A stretch of 64,000 bases of DNA. Source: Carettochelys insculpta. Lineage: Eukaryota > Chordata > Testudines > Carettochelyidae. Below, in pieces: positions 1 to 10,693 of this stretch. The position numbers and the translations under genes are program-made. Below the pieces are notes generated by a model. The model had not been told where the DNA came from and made no database searches. It worked only from the letters and a program-made list of their open reading frames with translations. The stretch covers positions 59,427,001 through 59,491,000 of the forward strand of contig NC_134140.1 in NCBI RefSeq assembly GCF_033958435.1, given 5' to 3'. Position 1 is the stretch's first letter, and every line of letters starts with the position of its first letter.

Positions 1-180
1 TTGGCGTGTAGACGTTCCCTCGCTGCGCCTATTTCGATGTCGGGCTGCGCAACGTCGAAGTTGAACATCGACGTTGCCGGCCCTGGAGGACGTGTAGACG
101 TTATTCATCGAAATAGCCTATTTCGATGTCGCAACATCGAAATAAGCTACTTCGAAGTAGCGTGCATGTGTAGACGTAGC
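1..180 (-). mobile_element. CpG-rich inverted-repeat DNA transposon fragment (same family as 6,874-7,581)
   Basis: This stretch is close to the reverse complement of the first ~180 bases of the element at 6,874-7,581. It shares the motifs CGAAATAGG, AACGTCGA and TGTAGACGT in the same order. It ends in a terminus of the GTGTAGACGTAGC type, the inverse of the GCTACGTCTACAC end of the full copy. The other end lies outside the window. No coding capacity is visible. The assignment to a non-autonomous cut-and-paste DNA transposon is an inference from the inverted ends and palindromic interior. Confidence 0.7.
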
Positions 181-189
181 CCTATAGAG

Positions 190-572
190 CAGTGAGTCTC
201 AGTCATGGTTATGAGAACATGTGGGGCTACACAGGGGTCTTCCTGGGGGTACAGGAACTCATTTAGATATTTGCCTAGTTTTACAACAGGGTACAGAAAA
301 AGCACTCACGAAAGTCAGTGCAAACTAAAATTTTATACAGACAGTGGCTTGTTTGATACTGTTCTATATACACTGAAATGTAAGTACAATATTTACATTC
401 CAATTGCTTTATTTTATAGTTCTATGATAAAAATCAGAAAGTGAGCAAATTGTAAGTAACAGCAAGCTGTGACCCTTTTGTATTTTTTTAAGTGAGGTAA
501 CACTTGAGGGGACACAAGACAAGTCAGACTTCTTAAAGGGGTATAGTAGTCTGGAAATGTTGAGAACCACTG
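190..572. mobile_element. hAT-type non-autonomous DNA transposon
   Basis: The left end reads CAGTGAGTCTCAG and the right end TTGAGAACCACTG, which are imperfect inverted repeats of the CAGTGGTTCTCAA type found in many hAT elements. The flanking 8-mers CTATAGAG (182-189) and CGATAGAG (573-580) match at 7 of 8 positions, as expected for a hAT 8-bp target-site duplication. A related copy lies at 36,253-36,734. Short open frames inside have no recognisable similarity and are not counted as genes. Confidence 0.75.
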
Positions 573-761
573 CGATAGAGGGGTATCTGTAAGATGGCAC
601 AATTGAGAGCAGCCCTCAGTGAACTCTAATGGTATGTCAACACTGCAGTTGGATTCCTACAGCTGATCCATTCCAGACCCTGGCCTCAAAACCCCGAGCT
701 CCAGCCTGAACTCAAGTGTCTAAATTGGAATTAAAAAGTCCCGTAGCCCAAGCCATGTAAG

Positions 762-948
762 CAATGTTCCTTCTAATTTTTTCCATCCAGGTGCAGAATA
801 AATTTTGTTACATACACCAAAGCATATGTGGCTGTGCATCACGAGGAGAAACACCTACTGCCAGCTGTGGGTGTTGTTCTAATCAGCTATGCGGCACCTG
901 AATCTCTCCTGCATGGCTGTCCAAGTGTCAGGCTTACAGAGAACACTG
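762..948 (-). mobile_element. hAT-type MITE, CAGTGTTCC family
   Basis: A ~187-bp repeat starting CAATGTTCC and ending GAACACTG, in the same orientation as the copy at 50,372-50,572 and opposite to those at 3,582, 10,502 and 13,680. Shared internal landmarks are a segment that reads GTGTTTCTACTGG on the complementary strand and a GCAC/ACATATG block. The flanking 8-mers agree only weakly here, so the family assignment rests on similarity to the other copies. Confidence 0.65.
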
Positions 949-1698
949 TCTATGAGCTGTAGGCAGCTCAACTGGCACAACCAGCCACAGGTGTCTAATA
1001 GCAGTGTATTCAGTGTGATTGTAGCCATTGGTCCCAGAATATAAGAAAGACAAGCTGAGTGAGGTAATATCTTTTATTGGAGCCCGGGGGCATGTGCAAG
1101 GGTACCAGTTCCTTCCCCCAGTAACTGCTGCGAGCACAGAACTTCTCTGGCTCCAGAGCCACAGAGGCAGGGAAAATAGAGCTCCTGCCTAAAATTGGGC
1201 AAAGGAGAGGGGAGATGGCACTTCTCCAGCACAGGAGGGACAGCAATCTCAAAATGAATCAAATTTAAGTTCCTGCATATGCCTCTGGCTGCACCAACTT
1301 TTATGGTGTAAGAGTGGCAAGCTACGGAGCTCTTCTGCCCAGCATCACAGCAAGCCACAAGGTGGAACAGACAAGCATATGTCATTAGCACGTTACTGTA
1401 AGGGACCGTTCAAGGCAGAGTGACACCTTAACACCTCTGCAGTCATAGGACAAAAAGACAAGGGGGCTAGTTGGTGACAGATCATTCTAATAAGCTGTAA
1501 ATCTAGTGTCCCTGTTGAGTCCAAAATTTTTAATGTTATGAACTTAATCTCTTAGGCGCATATTTTGAAGGCGTTGTACAGGTTTTTTCTTTGATGATGA
1601 GGACTCAGAGGTTAGAATGATATAGACTGATCACTTTGTGACAGGTGTTCACCCGTAGGTGATGTGAAGTTTTTGTCTTTCATCACTTTCCTGTGTGA

Positions 1699-2898
1699 AT
1701 AACAAGCAGTCCTATGGCACATGAGAAACTAATAAGGCCCACTTCTTCAGATGATTGGAGTAGGAAAAAATAGAATCTAGGGTTTATATAGCAGGGAGGG
1801 AGGAAGGAGGCAAGGAAGGAGGGGGAAAAGGGTTAGCTGTCACTAGCAGTACCAACTGATGAAGCAAATTAAGTAGGATGTTTCCCATTCCTGCAGACCT
1901 CAAAGGTGTGGAAATTGCTCTTGTAATGCAAAAGATACTTGAGATCTCTGTTAAGGCAGAGGTTAAAATGGGTCAAATTAGCAAGTGAATTTCAGTTCAG
2001 ATTTCTTCCTCTGTAATCTTGTGGTTAAACTCTTTTGGAGAAGAACAGCTGTTTTTAAGTCTGACTGACTGTTCAGGGAGGATAAAGCATTCCCCTACAG
2101 GTTTATGTTTGTTTCCATTCCTGATGTTGGATTTGTGTCTATTCATCTTTTGGCACAGAGACTGTCCAGTTTGTCCAATGTACTTGGCAGTCAGGCATTG
2201 CTAGCACATGATGGCATATATCACATTAATGGAAGTGCAGGTATATGAGCCTCTGGAGGTGTAGCTGATGTGGTTAGTTCCTGTGATGGTGTCCTTTGTA
2301 TAGATATGTGGGCAGAGTTGGCAATAGGATTTATTGCAGGAATAGGTTCCTGTGTGAGGATTTCTGTGGTATAGTGTGTGGCTGCTACTGAGTAGTTTCT
2401 TGAGGTTGGGCAGCTCTATGTAGGAGAAGACAGGCCCGTCACCCATGGCTTGCAGGAGACAGTGATTCCAGTATAGGTTGTAGGTTGTCAATGATTCTCT
2501 GAACTGGGGACTATACAGGATAATGGTATCGTTATTTTCTTTGTTGGGCATATCATGAATTTGGTGACTTCTGGGTACTCATCTGACTTTGTCAATCAGT
2601 TTCTTTACTTCCCCAGGTGGACAATTAAGTTTTAAGAATGCTTGATAAAGATCTTGTATGTTTTTGTGTCTGTCTGTGGAACTGCAGCAGATATGGTTGT
2701 ATCTTAGGGCTTGGCTGTAGACAATGGATCATGTGTAAGAACCTTGCTTTCTATTTTTTTTTCTACTCCAATTGTCAGAAGAAGTGTGTTTTACTCACAA
2801 AAGTTCATGACCTAATAAATGTGTTAGTCTCTTAGGTGCTACAGGACTGCTTGTTATTTGTGAAGTTATAGATAATACAGCTACCCCTCTGAGACTAT
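1699..2898 (-). mobile_element. Penelope-like element (PLE2) nested in PLE1, inverted terminal repeats
   Basis: A 1,200-bp insertion flanked by the same 12-mer TTTCCTGTGTGA at 1,687-1,698 and 2,899-2,910. Its left end begins ATAACAAGCAGTCCT, an inverted partial copy of the PLE terminal repeat. Its right end carries the direct version (about 2,800-2,898) including the terminal extension that the left end lacks. The interior, read on the minus strand, encodes a decayed GIY-YIG domain. The layout agrees with known PLE structure, where terminal repeats (pLTRs) can be direct or inverted and a short extension is present on one side only. Confidence 0.8.
2040..2551 (-). pseudogene. Decayed PLE polyprotein C-terminus with GIY-YIG endonuclease remnant
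   Basis: The minus strand reads a cysteine-containing segment (CQLCPHIY) followed by TSINVIYAIMC, then an in-frame stop, then KYIGQTGQSL, then MNRHKSNIRNGNKHKPVGE. The YIGQTG motif, the following arginine/histidine-rich helix and the KPVGE motif are the landmarks of the GIY-YIG endonuclease that PLEs use to nick their target. The stop between the cysteine and YIGQTG means this copy cannot make an intact product. The reverse transcriptase domain is not recognisable and was probably lost by 5' truncation. Confidence 0.75.
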
Positions 2899-3015
2899 TT
2901 TCCTGTGTGAGTTCATTGAAGAGTGTAATCATTGCTATTACCTCACTCACTTTGTCTCTTGACAAATTGCAGAGTAGAGGTACCCAAGAGATACAAAGGT
3001 GACCAGAATTAAAGA

Positions 3016-3581
3016 GGCACAAAGGTAGCTTAAAGGAATTAAAGCCACTTTTGCCTCCATTTCCTTTTCATAATGCAAAGCAGGAAAGAAGGAACTCACA
3101 GTTTGACCCATTGAGTTCTACTTTACTCTTCAAATAGTCCAATTAGTTTCAATGGTGTTACATGTGACGTATGGTACATTCAGAGACAGAAATTCATTCT
3201 CAGCTGTACCACCGATATGTGTCATTGAACAGATTTTTTTTTTTCTTCTCATGAGGGAGTCTGTGAGGAAGTTCTGGGAAACAGCAACTGATACAATACC
3301 CAAGTCGCTGCAACTACAAGTACTTGCTCAAGAAAAGTCTTAGTTAAAAGGAGCTATGCCTACTTGGTCAACTGGGGTAGCATGAAGGGAGCCCCAAAGG
3401 CTAATTAACGTTTTGCCCACAGGGTAGAAAAGGCACGAGAATGAAGTGCTGGGGAAAAGAAAGTGTGTGACAGGTTTACCAGGGCCTTGGTCCGGCCATT
3501 GCCATTGCCTCTCTTGGCTCAGTGAGCTGAGGATTGTATGAATTTAGAAGAATAGATCTGCACAAGTTTGTTAAGGTGGGA
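3016..3581. other. Unannotated spacer
   Basis: AT-moderate sequence with a short T-run near 3,235. I see no gene, RNA or repeat that I can name. Confidence 0.4.
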
Positions 3582-3774
3582 AGAGTTCCCTGTCAGCTGA
3601 GCACTTGGCTGGCTGTCCAGAAGAGATTAAAATGCCCCCGAGCTGATTAGCAGAGTGCCCACAGAGCCCACAGATGACAGCATGTGTTTCTACTGGTGGC
3701 GCACACCTGCACATGACAGTGCACATAATAAAATTTATTCCACACATGGAGGGACAAAAATAGAGGGTGTATTG
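3582..3774 (+). mobile_element. hAT-type MITE, CAGTGTTCC family
   Basis: Same family as 10,502-10,685. It shares an AGAGTTCCCTG start, CTGATTAGCAGAGTGCCCAC, GTGTTTCTACTGGTGG and the AAATTTATTC block in the same order. The ends are degraded and boundaries are approximate. Confidence 0.65.
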
Positions 3775-4977
3775 GTGGTGGGAAAGGACTCTGAATAAAT
3801 TGCACAAGGAGTTTGACCAGAAGGAGGTCTTCCCGTGGTTTGTGATTAGAAAAGAGATAGGAGAGTAGTGATGCCCTGTTACAGAATCTAATTGTAAAAA
3901 ATCCCAAAACTTCTTGGTGTTAGAAAAAGTCCAAAAGAAGAGAGAGTTCCTGATTTACTCACAAGCTGTATTTATTACATTGTTAAATCAAAATCTTCAT
4001 ATAAATGTAAAATTAGAAGTAAAGATATTAATAATTCATTGCTTCTGGAAGATTAAAATTTGCTTTGTTTCAGCAAAGTGAGTGGAGATGTACCACTTAT
4101 CTTTCTAATCCTACACTCAATTGAACTGGGAAACAAATTGCCTTAGAGGCATCCATTTAGAGCAAAATTGTCTAGTAAAATACAGAAGCTTTTGCAGTTA
4201 ATTTCAGCTAAAGTATATTCAAGCCGTTTGGCTCTATTCCATGTTCTTTGTAAGAAGAAGTGCTTCAGTCCTGAAATTTCAAGGTTTTAAAAGGGATAGA
4301 TTTTCCCTCTATTAAAATGTTCAAAACATGAGTGTCAGAAGGTGTCAAGAAACACAAATAACAAGCAAAATCACATTGTTGGTATTAAGTCAACCCATGA
4401 TTTTTGCTACCCTCAGCCCCTAAAGAAAATAACGTAAAAATGCATGAAGAAAGACTGACAGAAAGATGGAGCATAAGTACCGCAGCAAACCAAGAACATG
4501 ACTAATTAAATGCAGAGGAAAGAGAGGTTAGACCTCTGTTATGCTTTCTGTGTCTTTGCTACATTCTGGTCTCTCCCCACTCCTCTATAGAAATGTTCAG
4601 CCAACATGGCAGGGCCCATTCAGGCCACTCATGCACACTTGAAATAAAAAGGCTGCATTACCAGATAGCTTGCTCAATGTAAATTGTTTGTGACATTTGT
4701 AGTTATTTGTGTCTTCCCAGCATGCACTGCTTCAGCAACTTGGTAGAGTGGCATTAATGATGTCTCTTATTTTTGCTGTGTTGTCTGGAGATGGGAGTGG
4801 GGGGATTCACTGAAGGACAGCTAATCAGTTTGCAGGTATGAAGATGGTATGTGATGTGATGGACAAATAGGAGGATGATCTCCTTATTCTCCTTCTTTGG
4901 TGAGCAGTGGAAGGATGGTGATTTGGAGTATCACAGAGAGCAAATCTGTTTCAGATTGATTATATTCAGAGACCTTA
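3775..4977. other. Unannotated spacer
   Basis: About 1.2 kb of AT-rich sequence. No open frame of note, no splice-bounded coding segment and no repeat that I recognise. Confidence 0.4.
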
Positions 4978-6620
4978 GGCCATGTCTATGCTACGCACTT
5001 TGGCCGACACAAATTATGTTAGCATACAGCTGCCACAGTTCGTATATGACTTGTGTGCCAGTACACTGGGCTCCTTGAGTCCGTGCTGTGTTAATGCCCA
5101 GCACAGCGCACCATCGGTAGGTATTGCAGTGTACAACACAACACAGTCCAGCAACCCAGTCTTTTAGGACATTTTGGCAATGCGTATTTGGGCAGAAACA
5201 AGCTGCACAGATGTGACTGAGATCAAGGGCTCGACTTCCCAGCATGCAACTTTTCCCATCCCATAATTTCAGTTTTAGCCCATAATTATCATGCCTTTTT
5301 TTAAAAGTCCCAGGAATGTATGCAGCCCTCATTCTCCACCATCTCTGACCTGCACAGGTCTGAGCTATTGTCATGAGTGTTGTAAATGCTGGATGCATTA
5401 TCCTGTGGTATTCTCAGAGCTTCAAGAAGAAATGAGTCAGCAGAGAACCAGACAATTTCTTGGAGGAAAAACTGCTGAGGGACATAGGGAAAATCAATCC
5501 AAAGCTTTTGTTGGCATTCATGAGCAGCTGCAAATGCTGCTTCTGGGCCTGGGCAATGAACACTGACTGGTGAGATGGCATCATACTGGGGCTGAAACAT
5601 GAGCAGTGGCTGCAGAACATTTGTATATGCAATACCATATTCCGGATCTGTGTACTGAGCTTGTCCTAGCCCTCCAGTGCAGGGACATCAAAATGTCATT
5701 TGCTCTAATAATGGAGAATCAAGTGCCATTTGTACAATGACTTGTGACGCTGGACTGCTATTTGTCAGTGGGAAATCATTTTAGAGCTGGAAAAAAAATC
5801 CATTGTCCTGGGGGGGTCATTGTCACTGACCTGTGTAGAGACATTAATCATGTCCTGCAAGTAAGACTGGCACTTGAGAATGTGCAGGACACTGTGAAAG
5901 GGTTTACAACTAAAGGGTTCCCAACTCATGATGGAACAACGGATGGAACTCAGATCCCTATTTTCTCATCAGACCACCTTGCCCTGGAGAATATCAAGAG
6001 AAAGGGCTAATTTTCTGTGGCTGTGCTAGCATTGGCAGATCTCCAGGGATTCTTCACCTTCATTGTAGGCTGGTCCAAAAAGGTGCATGACACTTGTATC
6101 TTTAGGAACACAGGGATTTCAAGTTCCACCGAAAGTTGGAACTTTCTTTCCCAGCTGGCAGGTTTCCACTGATGATGTTAAAATGCCAATATAGATCCCT
6201 GGGGACTCAGCCTATTCCTTGCTTCCCTGGCTTTCAAAGCCATACAACGGCCACTTTGACAGCCCCAGGAAAGAATCAAGTATCAGCTCAACCCTGCAGA
6301 ATAATGTTCAATGTGCTTTTTGTGGACCGGAGGGAGCATGTGTGGTTTACTTACAAGATGGATCTCTGTGAGAAAAATATCCCAAAAGTTACAGCTTCCT
6401 GAGGGTCTGGGATAATGTCTATGAGGCAAAAGTTGCCAATGAGCTGGAGGGACACTGCTGAATTTGAAGTCAGATACAAGAGCTCAGCATGGAGCTATAT
6501 GGCTGAGGCAGAACTTGAAACAATGAGCCACAGTAGTGTGTTTTGGTGAACTGTTCTGTACCTGACCTTGCAGTTCTGGGGCCAACTAGGAATTGTGTGG
6601 TGCTTGATGTACCTCTATGA
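4978..6620 (+). pseudogene. Decayed PIF/Harbinger transposon with transposase remnant
   Basis: The left end carries CCATGTCTATGCTACGCAC, a GTCTAC-type terminal sequence like other DNA elements here. Between about 5,900 and 6,420 the plus strand, read across frameshifts, encodes DGTTDGTQIPIFSSDHLALE, YNGHFDSPRKE and NNVQCAFC. This order matches the DDE-type Harbinger transposase: GAIDGTHIPI around a catalytic aspartate, a KPYTGHL-like segment and the VECAFGRLKGRW region. Multiple stops and frame changes show it is inactive. The right end is not clear. Harbinger elements move by cut and paste with a 3-bp target duplication, which I cannot confirm. Confidence 0.65.
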
Positions 6621-6873
6621 AGAGACCACTGTTAATGTACCTACTAACTTTGTCTTTATGATTATTATGCTATGTTTATCACTGATCATATGAGTTGCAA
6701 CACTGTAGAATAACAACTAAAAGTATGCTTTCAGTCAGGGGTGTCATTTGTGGGGGAGACCAGGGCAGCAGCGTCTTCCACACCCCGCCTCCCACCACAA
6801 GAACCCCGCCTCTGCAGAACATTGGCTCCTCCCTCCCCTCTGCCCAGCAGTGTGAGGAATGTAGGACACCTTG
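6621..6873. other. Short spacer between Harbinger remnant and inverted-repeat element
   Basis: Contains a C-rich segment at 6,780-6,850. No gene is recognised. Confidence 0.35.
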
Positions 6874-7581
6874 GCTACGTCTACACGTGCACCCAACTTC
6901 GAAATAGCTTATTTTGATGTTGCGACATCGAAATAGGCTATTTCGATGAATAACATCTACACGTCCTCCAGGGCTGGCAACGTCGATGTTCAACTTCGAC
7001 GTTGCTCAGCCCAACATCGAAATAGGCACAGCGAGGGAACGTCTACATGCCAAAGTAGCACACATCGAAATAAGGGAGCCAGGCACATCTGCAGACAGGG
7101 TCACAGGGCGGACTCAACAGCAAGTCGCTCCCTTAAAGGGCCCCTCCCAGACACACTTTCATTAAACAGTGCAAGATACACAGAGCCAACAACTAGTTGC
7201 AGACCCTGTATATGCAGCACGGACCCCCAGCTGCAGCAGCAGCAGCCAGAAGCCCTGGGCTAAGGGCTGCTGCCCACGGTGACCACAGAGCCCCGCAAGG
7301 GCTGGAGAGAGAGTATCTCTCAACCCCCCAGCTGATGGCCGCCATGGAGGACCCCGCTATTTCGATGTTGCGGGACGCAGATCGTCTACACGTCCCTACT
7401 TCGATGTTGAACGTCGAAGTAGGGCGCTATTCCCATCCCCTCATGGGGTTAGCGACTTCGACGTCTCGCCGCCTAACGTCGATTTCAACTTCGAAATAGC
7501 GCCCAACACGTGTAGACGTGACGGGCGCTATTTCGAAGTTACTGCCGCTACTTCGAAGTAGCGTGCACGTGTAGACGCAGC
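6874..7581 (+). mobile_element. CpG-rich inverted-repeat DNA transposon, ~708 bp
   Basis: The ends are GCTACGTCTACACGTGCAC and the inverse GTGCACGTGTAGACGCAGC, which agree at all but one position. Both subterminal regions are packed with CGAAATAG and AACGTCGA motifs that form smaller nested palindromes (for example CTACTTCGAAGTAG near 7,550). The centre (about 7,090-7,340) is different: GC-rich, with a GCAGCAGCAGC run, and not inverted. A second, partial copy opens the window. CpG density is high for interspersed vertebrate DNA, which suggests limited decay. No target-site duplication is evident. Confidence 0.75.
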
Positions 7582-8034
7582 TCTTGTTTATTTATGCATC
7601 TTTCATTCTGCTGTTTCTCTGAGGTTGCCCCTCCCCACCACTTGCCTGCCCCTAGCCACGCTGATTGAAAAGCTACTTCACTCTTCTCTCTCCTCTCCTT
7701 CTCCCTGGGCTGGCTATTCTTTCCTCTATCACCTAGGAATGCTTCAGTGTAAGAGCAACAGAGCTAAAGAATTGGTGGGATCTTTCCCTGCTTTCAAGAA
7801 ACAAACATGCTGTGTCACACCAAAAACATTGCTTAAATTACACTTAAACTTTCCTAGTTTTTGCAGTTCTCCAATTTTGTGGGGAATGACAGCATCTCAG
7901 GGTGGGGTATCTATTCCTTTCATTTAGTTCCAGTTCACATTTGTCTGAGAGACATGTTCCTTTACAATAAGCTGGGTCAGATTACCAGGTAGGGTCCGGA
8001 CTGTTACATATGAATGGTGATTCTTCTTCAGTAG
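7582..8034. other. Unannotated spacer
   Basis: Moderately C-rich sequence without a recognisable gene or repeat. Confidence 0.35.
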
Positions 8035-8112
8035 GTCTTATACACAAAAGCTCATTATCTAATAAATAAATTTGTTAGTCTTTAAGGTGCTACGAGACTG
8101 CTTGTTTTTTTA
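8035..8112 (+). mobile_element. Penelope-like element 3' tail fragment
   Basis: Contains AAAGCTCATTATCTAATAAA, then TTGTTAGTCTTTAAGGTGCT and ACTGCTTGTTTTT, the core of the PLE terminal repeat found repeatedly in this window. It is truncated on both sides. Confidence 0.7.
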
Positions 8113-8144
8113 AGAGGTAATTTGACTACAGTCTAAGAGGCCAA

Positions 8145-8370
8145 GGCTACACTACAGATTTATAACTGTGTAACAACAGCGCTCAGAGATGTAAAAAATA
8201 CTGACTTCTGAAAGAGAGTTATACCAGCCTAGCCCCCAGTGTAGACAGGGCTTCTCCCACCAACACAGCTATTGCTTCTAAGGTGGATGCTGATAAGAAA
8301 AACTCTCTGGTCAACAAAATAGTGTCTTCACTAAATTGCTCTAATGGCTCAATTGCACTCTATCTGAAGA
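8145..8370. mobile_element. Probable degenerate GTCTACAC-type MITE
   Basis: Begins AAGGCTACACTACAG and contains AGTGTAGACAGGGCTT. Motifs of this type mark the ends or interior of several DNA elements here. Boundaries are uncertain and no duplication is visible. Confidence 0.35.
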
Positions 8371-8404
8371 CAAGCCCTACGTAACTTCGTGGGGAACAAA
8401 GAAA

Positions 8405-9060
8405 CTAAGTGGATCAGGTGTAATATATTTTATTGGACCAGCTTCTGCAGGTGAGACAGAGAAGTTTTCCAGAAACACAGAGCTCTTCTTAGGGTTTGAG
8501 AAAGGTACTCAGAAATGTCACAGCTCTGTAACTGATGAAACTGATGGTTTTGTATAAGTAGTTAACATACATTTCAGGGGACCATTCAAATTCAAGTGGG
8601 CCATACAATACCCTTCCTGTCATTGGGAGGGTGGATCATGGCTGAAAAGAGGGTTTTATGGGTTACAGTTTCTTGTCTTAATTATAAATCCAGTGTCTCT
8701 GTTCAGTACATTATTTTCAGTTGCTAGCAAAGTTATAACTTTAAACACATAGGCTTATCTATTGAAGGTACAGTGCAGGTTTCTGCACTGCTATGACAAG
8801 CCATATCTTTCCACGGATTGGTGTGTCACAACGTATGGAGTACTTCATCCAGGATATCAGATTCCCCAACAATTACATGGGTGAAACCAGGAAATCACTA
8901 CATTCTCAAATGAACTCACACAGAAAAATGATAAAAGTCAAAAACACCACATCACCTGTGGGCAGCCCCATTGATTGGGGTGGCAAGCAAGGGATTCAAC
9001 TGCCACAGGTCCTACTAAACCAAACCATTCTGCACAGCTCACCAAGCTTCAGGTGGTGAT
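8405..9060. mobile_element. Penelope-like element, rearranged, with GIY-YIG remnant
   Basis: 8,410-8,785 resembles the minus-oriented PLE1 sequence at 1,050-1,600 (TTTTATTGGACCAGCTTCTG, then CACAGAGCTCTTCTTAGG, then AAATCCAGTGTCTCTGTTCA). From about 8,793 the plus strand reads PNNYMGETRKSLHSQMNSHR and TTSPVGSP, similar to the GIY-YIG endonuclease pattern YVGETxRxLxxRMxxH followed by TPVG. The inverted left part followed by plus-strand coding again fits a PLE with an inverted terminal repeat. Confidence 0.5.
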
Positions 9061-9171
9061 ACTTTGCAGGCACTATTGAGTTTAAATTTGTATTGGATTT
9101 GAAATATCATCCTAAAAATTAAAAGAAATTAAGTGTTGTACTCTGCCATTACCAAATTCTACCCCGTATTT

Positions 9172-9194
9172 ATTTCTTTCTTTCTTTCTTTCTT
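9172..9194. repeat. (TTTC)n microsatellite
   Basis: About six tandem TTTC units, followed by short AT-rich direct repeats of TATATTAGTAAAG up to about 9,230. Confidence 0.9.
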
Positions 9195-9230
9195 ATATAT
9201 TATATTAGTAAAGTATATTAGTAAAGTATT

Positions 9231-10493
9231 AGGATATACTATATATGGGCCTGGAGCTAGGGCGATGTCTATATTAGCAAGTTCTTTTAAAAAAATGGGC
9301 CTTTTCTGAAAGAACCTGTGAAGTGTCTGCACACAAAATGCACTCATTCAATCTGAAATCAAAAGAACGCAGCACTTTTTCTGGCAGTCTTCTTCCTCCC
9401 CCAGATGAGGAAGAGTGCCTTTTTTTGAAAGATTCATTCTGCAAAACAATGTGTGTAGGTGCCCCAGCAGCCCTTTTTTTTTTAAAGAGCCATCTTGGTG
9501 CTGGATTTTTTCAATTCCTGGCCTGTTCTTTTGAAAAAGCGGGGTCTGTGTGCATGTTGTCTATATAACAATCAGATTAAATTTTCGATCCACTTTTTTG
9601 TGTGTGCACGTGGTCTTTCAAAAGACTGCAGTAGTGTAGACCTAGCTTTAGTGTTTAAGGGTCCAGTTGGACAGTTTTCATGTGTTGTTTTATGGAAGTC
9701 AGTGGGACTATTTGTGGTGAGAGCTATAGGAATGTGAATTTTTCAGGGCAAGGACCAAATCTTAATACACCTTTGCTATAGTGAGTAGGCCAATGTGGGA
9801 GCCTTGATTTGATTCTGACTGGGTTCTCCAGCCACTAGTGTAATACAAATAAGCAGTCTGGTAACAATAAAGGGTAAGGTCCTAACTGCTAAAGACTCCA
9901 TGCAGCCAGGATAAGAGATTCATTCAGTACATAACTATCTTAAATGACATTTTAGCTCCCCTCATGGTATCTGAAGTTGGGGATTGTTGGCTGCTGTTGT
10001 GGGTGATGCCTCAGATGGACTGTGTTAGTGGTAACATAATCTCACAGTCATCATCCTGCAGAAGGCAAAGGTGAATTAAGAATACACTTGGCTTATTTCC
10101 AGCAACATTAAAAAAGAAAAAAGTGTCTTCATCCTCATTCAACCTGCACAATGTGTGCAACGTTGAGCTGGGATCACATGATTCCTGTCCCCCTTCCCTC
10201 CCATTGTATCCTGTCAACACCAGAAGTCTTAGCCTCTTTTTGTTTACTATGATGTAAATCAGGAATAAATCAACTAAAGTCAATGACTTACACTGGAGTA
10301 AAACTAATGTAAGGGGAGAAGCCAGTCACAAGTTTTTCTCCATTACAGGTGGGGAAATTCCTCTGCACTATTAACAAGTAGCGTACGTACCTAACTGCTA
10401 GTCAGGAATCTGACAGTTGTTCCATAATTTTGCAAATGAGATCCAGTGACTACTTCTGTGGAGCTTCTGACAATCATATAAGTAGGCGATATC
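9231..10493. other. Unannotated spacer
   Basis: About 1.26 kb. I see short T-runs and no gene, RNA or nameable repeat. Confidence 0.4.
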
Positions 10494-10501
10494 ATCAGGA
10501 C

Positions 10502-10685
10502 CAGTGTTCCCTGTAAACTGGGTACGTGGGTGGCCAGCCAGGAGAGATTTAAATGCACACAGCTAACTAGCAGAGCACCCACAGCCAGCAGCATGTGTTT
10601 CTACTGGCAGTGCCCAGCTGCACATGCTTCAGTGCACAAAATGAAATTTATTGGCACATGATGGAAAAAGTCAGAGCAAACAATG
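10502..10685 (+). mobile_element. hAT-type MITE, CAGTGTTCC family, with target duplication
   Basis: Starts CAGTGTTCCCTG and is flanked by ATCAGGAC (10,494-10,501) and ATCGGGAC (10,686-10,693), 7 of 8 identical. This is the length expected for hAT transposition. The interior shares GCAGAGCACCCACAG and GTGTTTCTACTGGCAG with copies at 3,582 and 13,680. It has no coding capacity. Confidence 0.8.
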
Positions 10686-10693
10686 ATCGGGAC

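Larger units (their letters stand above)
1010..3015 (-). mobile_element. Older Penelope-like element (PLE1), split by a younger PLE
   Basis: On the minus strand this region carries a PLE 3' tail near 1,010-1,095 (motif GAGGTAATATCTTTTATTGGA on the plus strand, also seen at 8,420, 29,365 and 32,610) and decayed upstream sequence to 1,698 and again from 2,911 to about 3,015. The two halves are joined if the 1,699-2,898 insertion is removed. A GC-richer stretch at about 1,096-1,390 may be a further insertion; I do not recognise it. PLEs are retroelements with a reverse transcriptase and a GIY-YIG endonuclease. This copy is truncated and dead. Confidence 0.6.
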
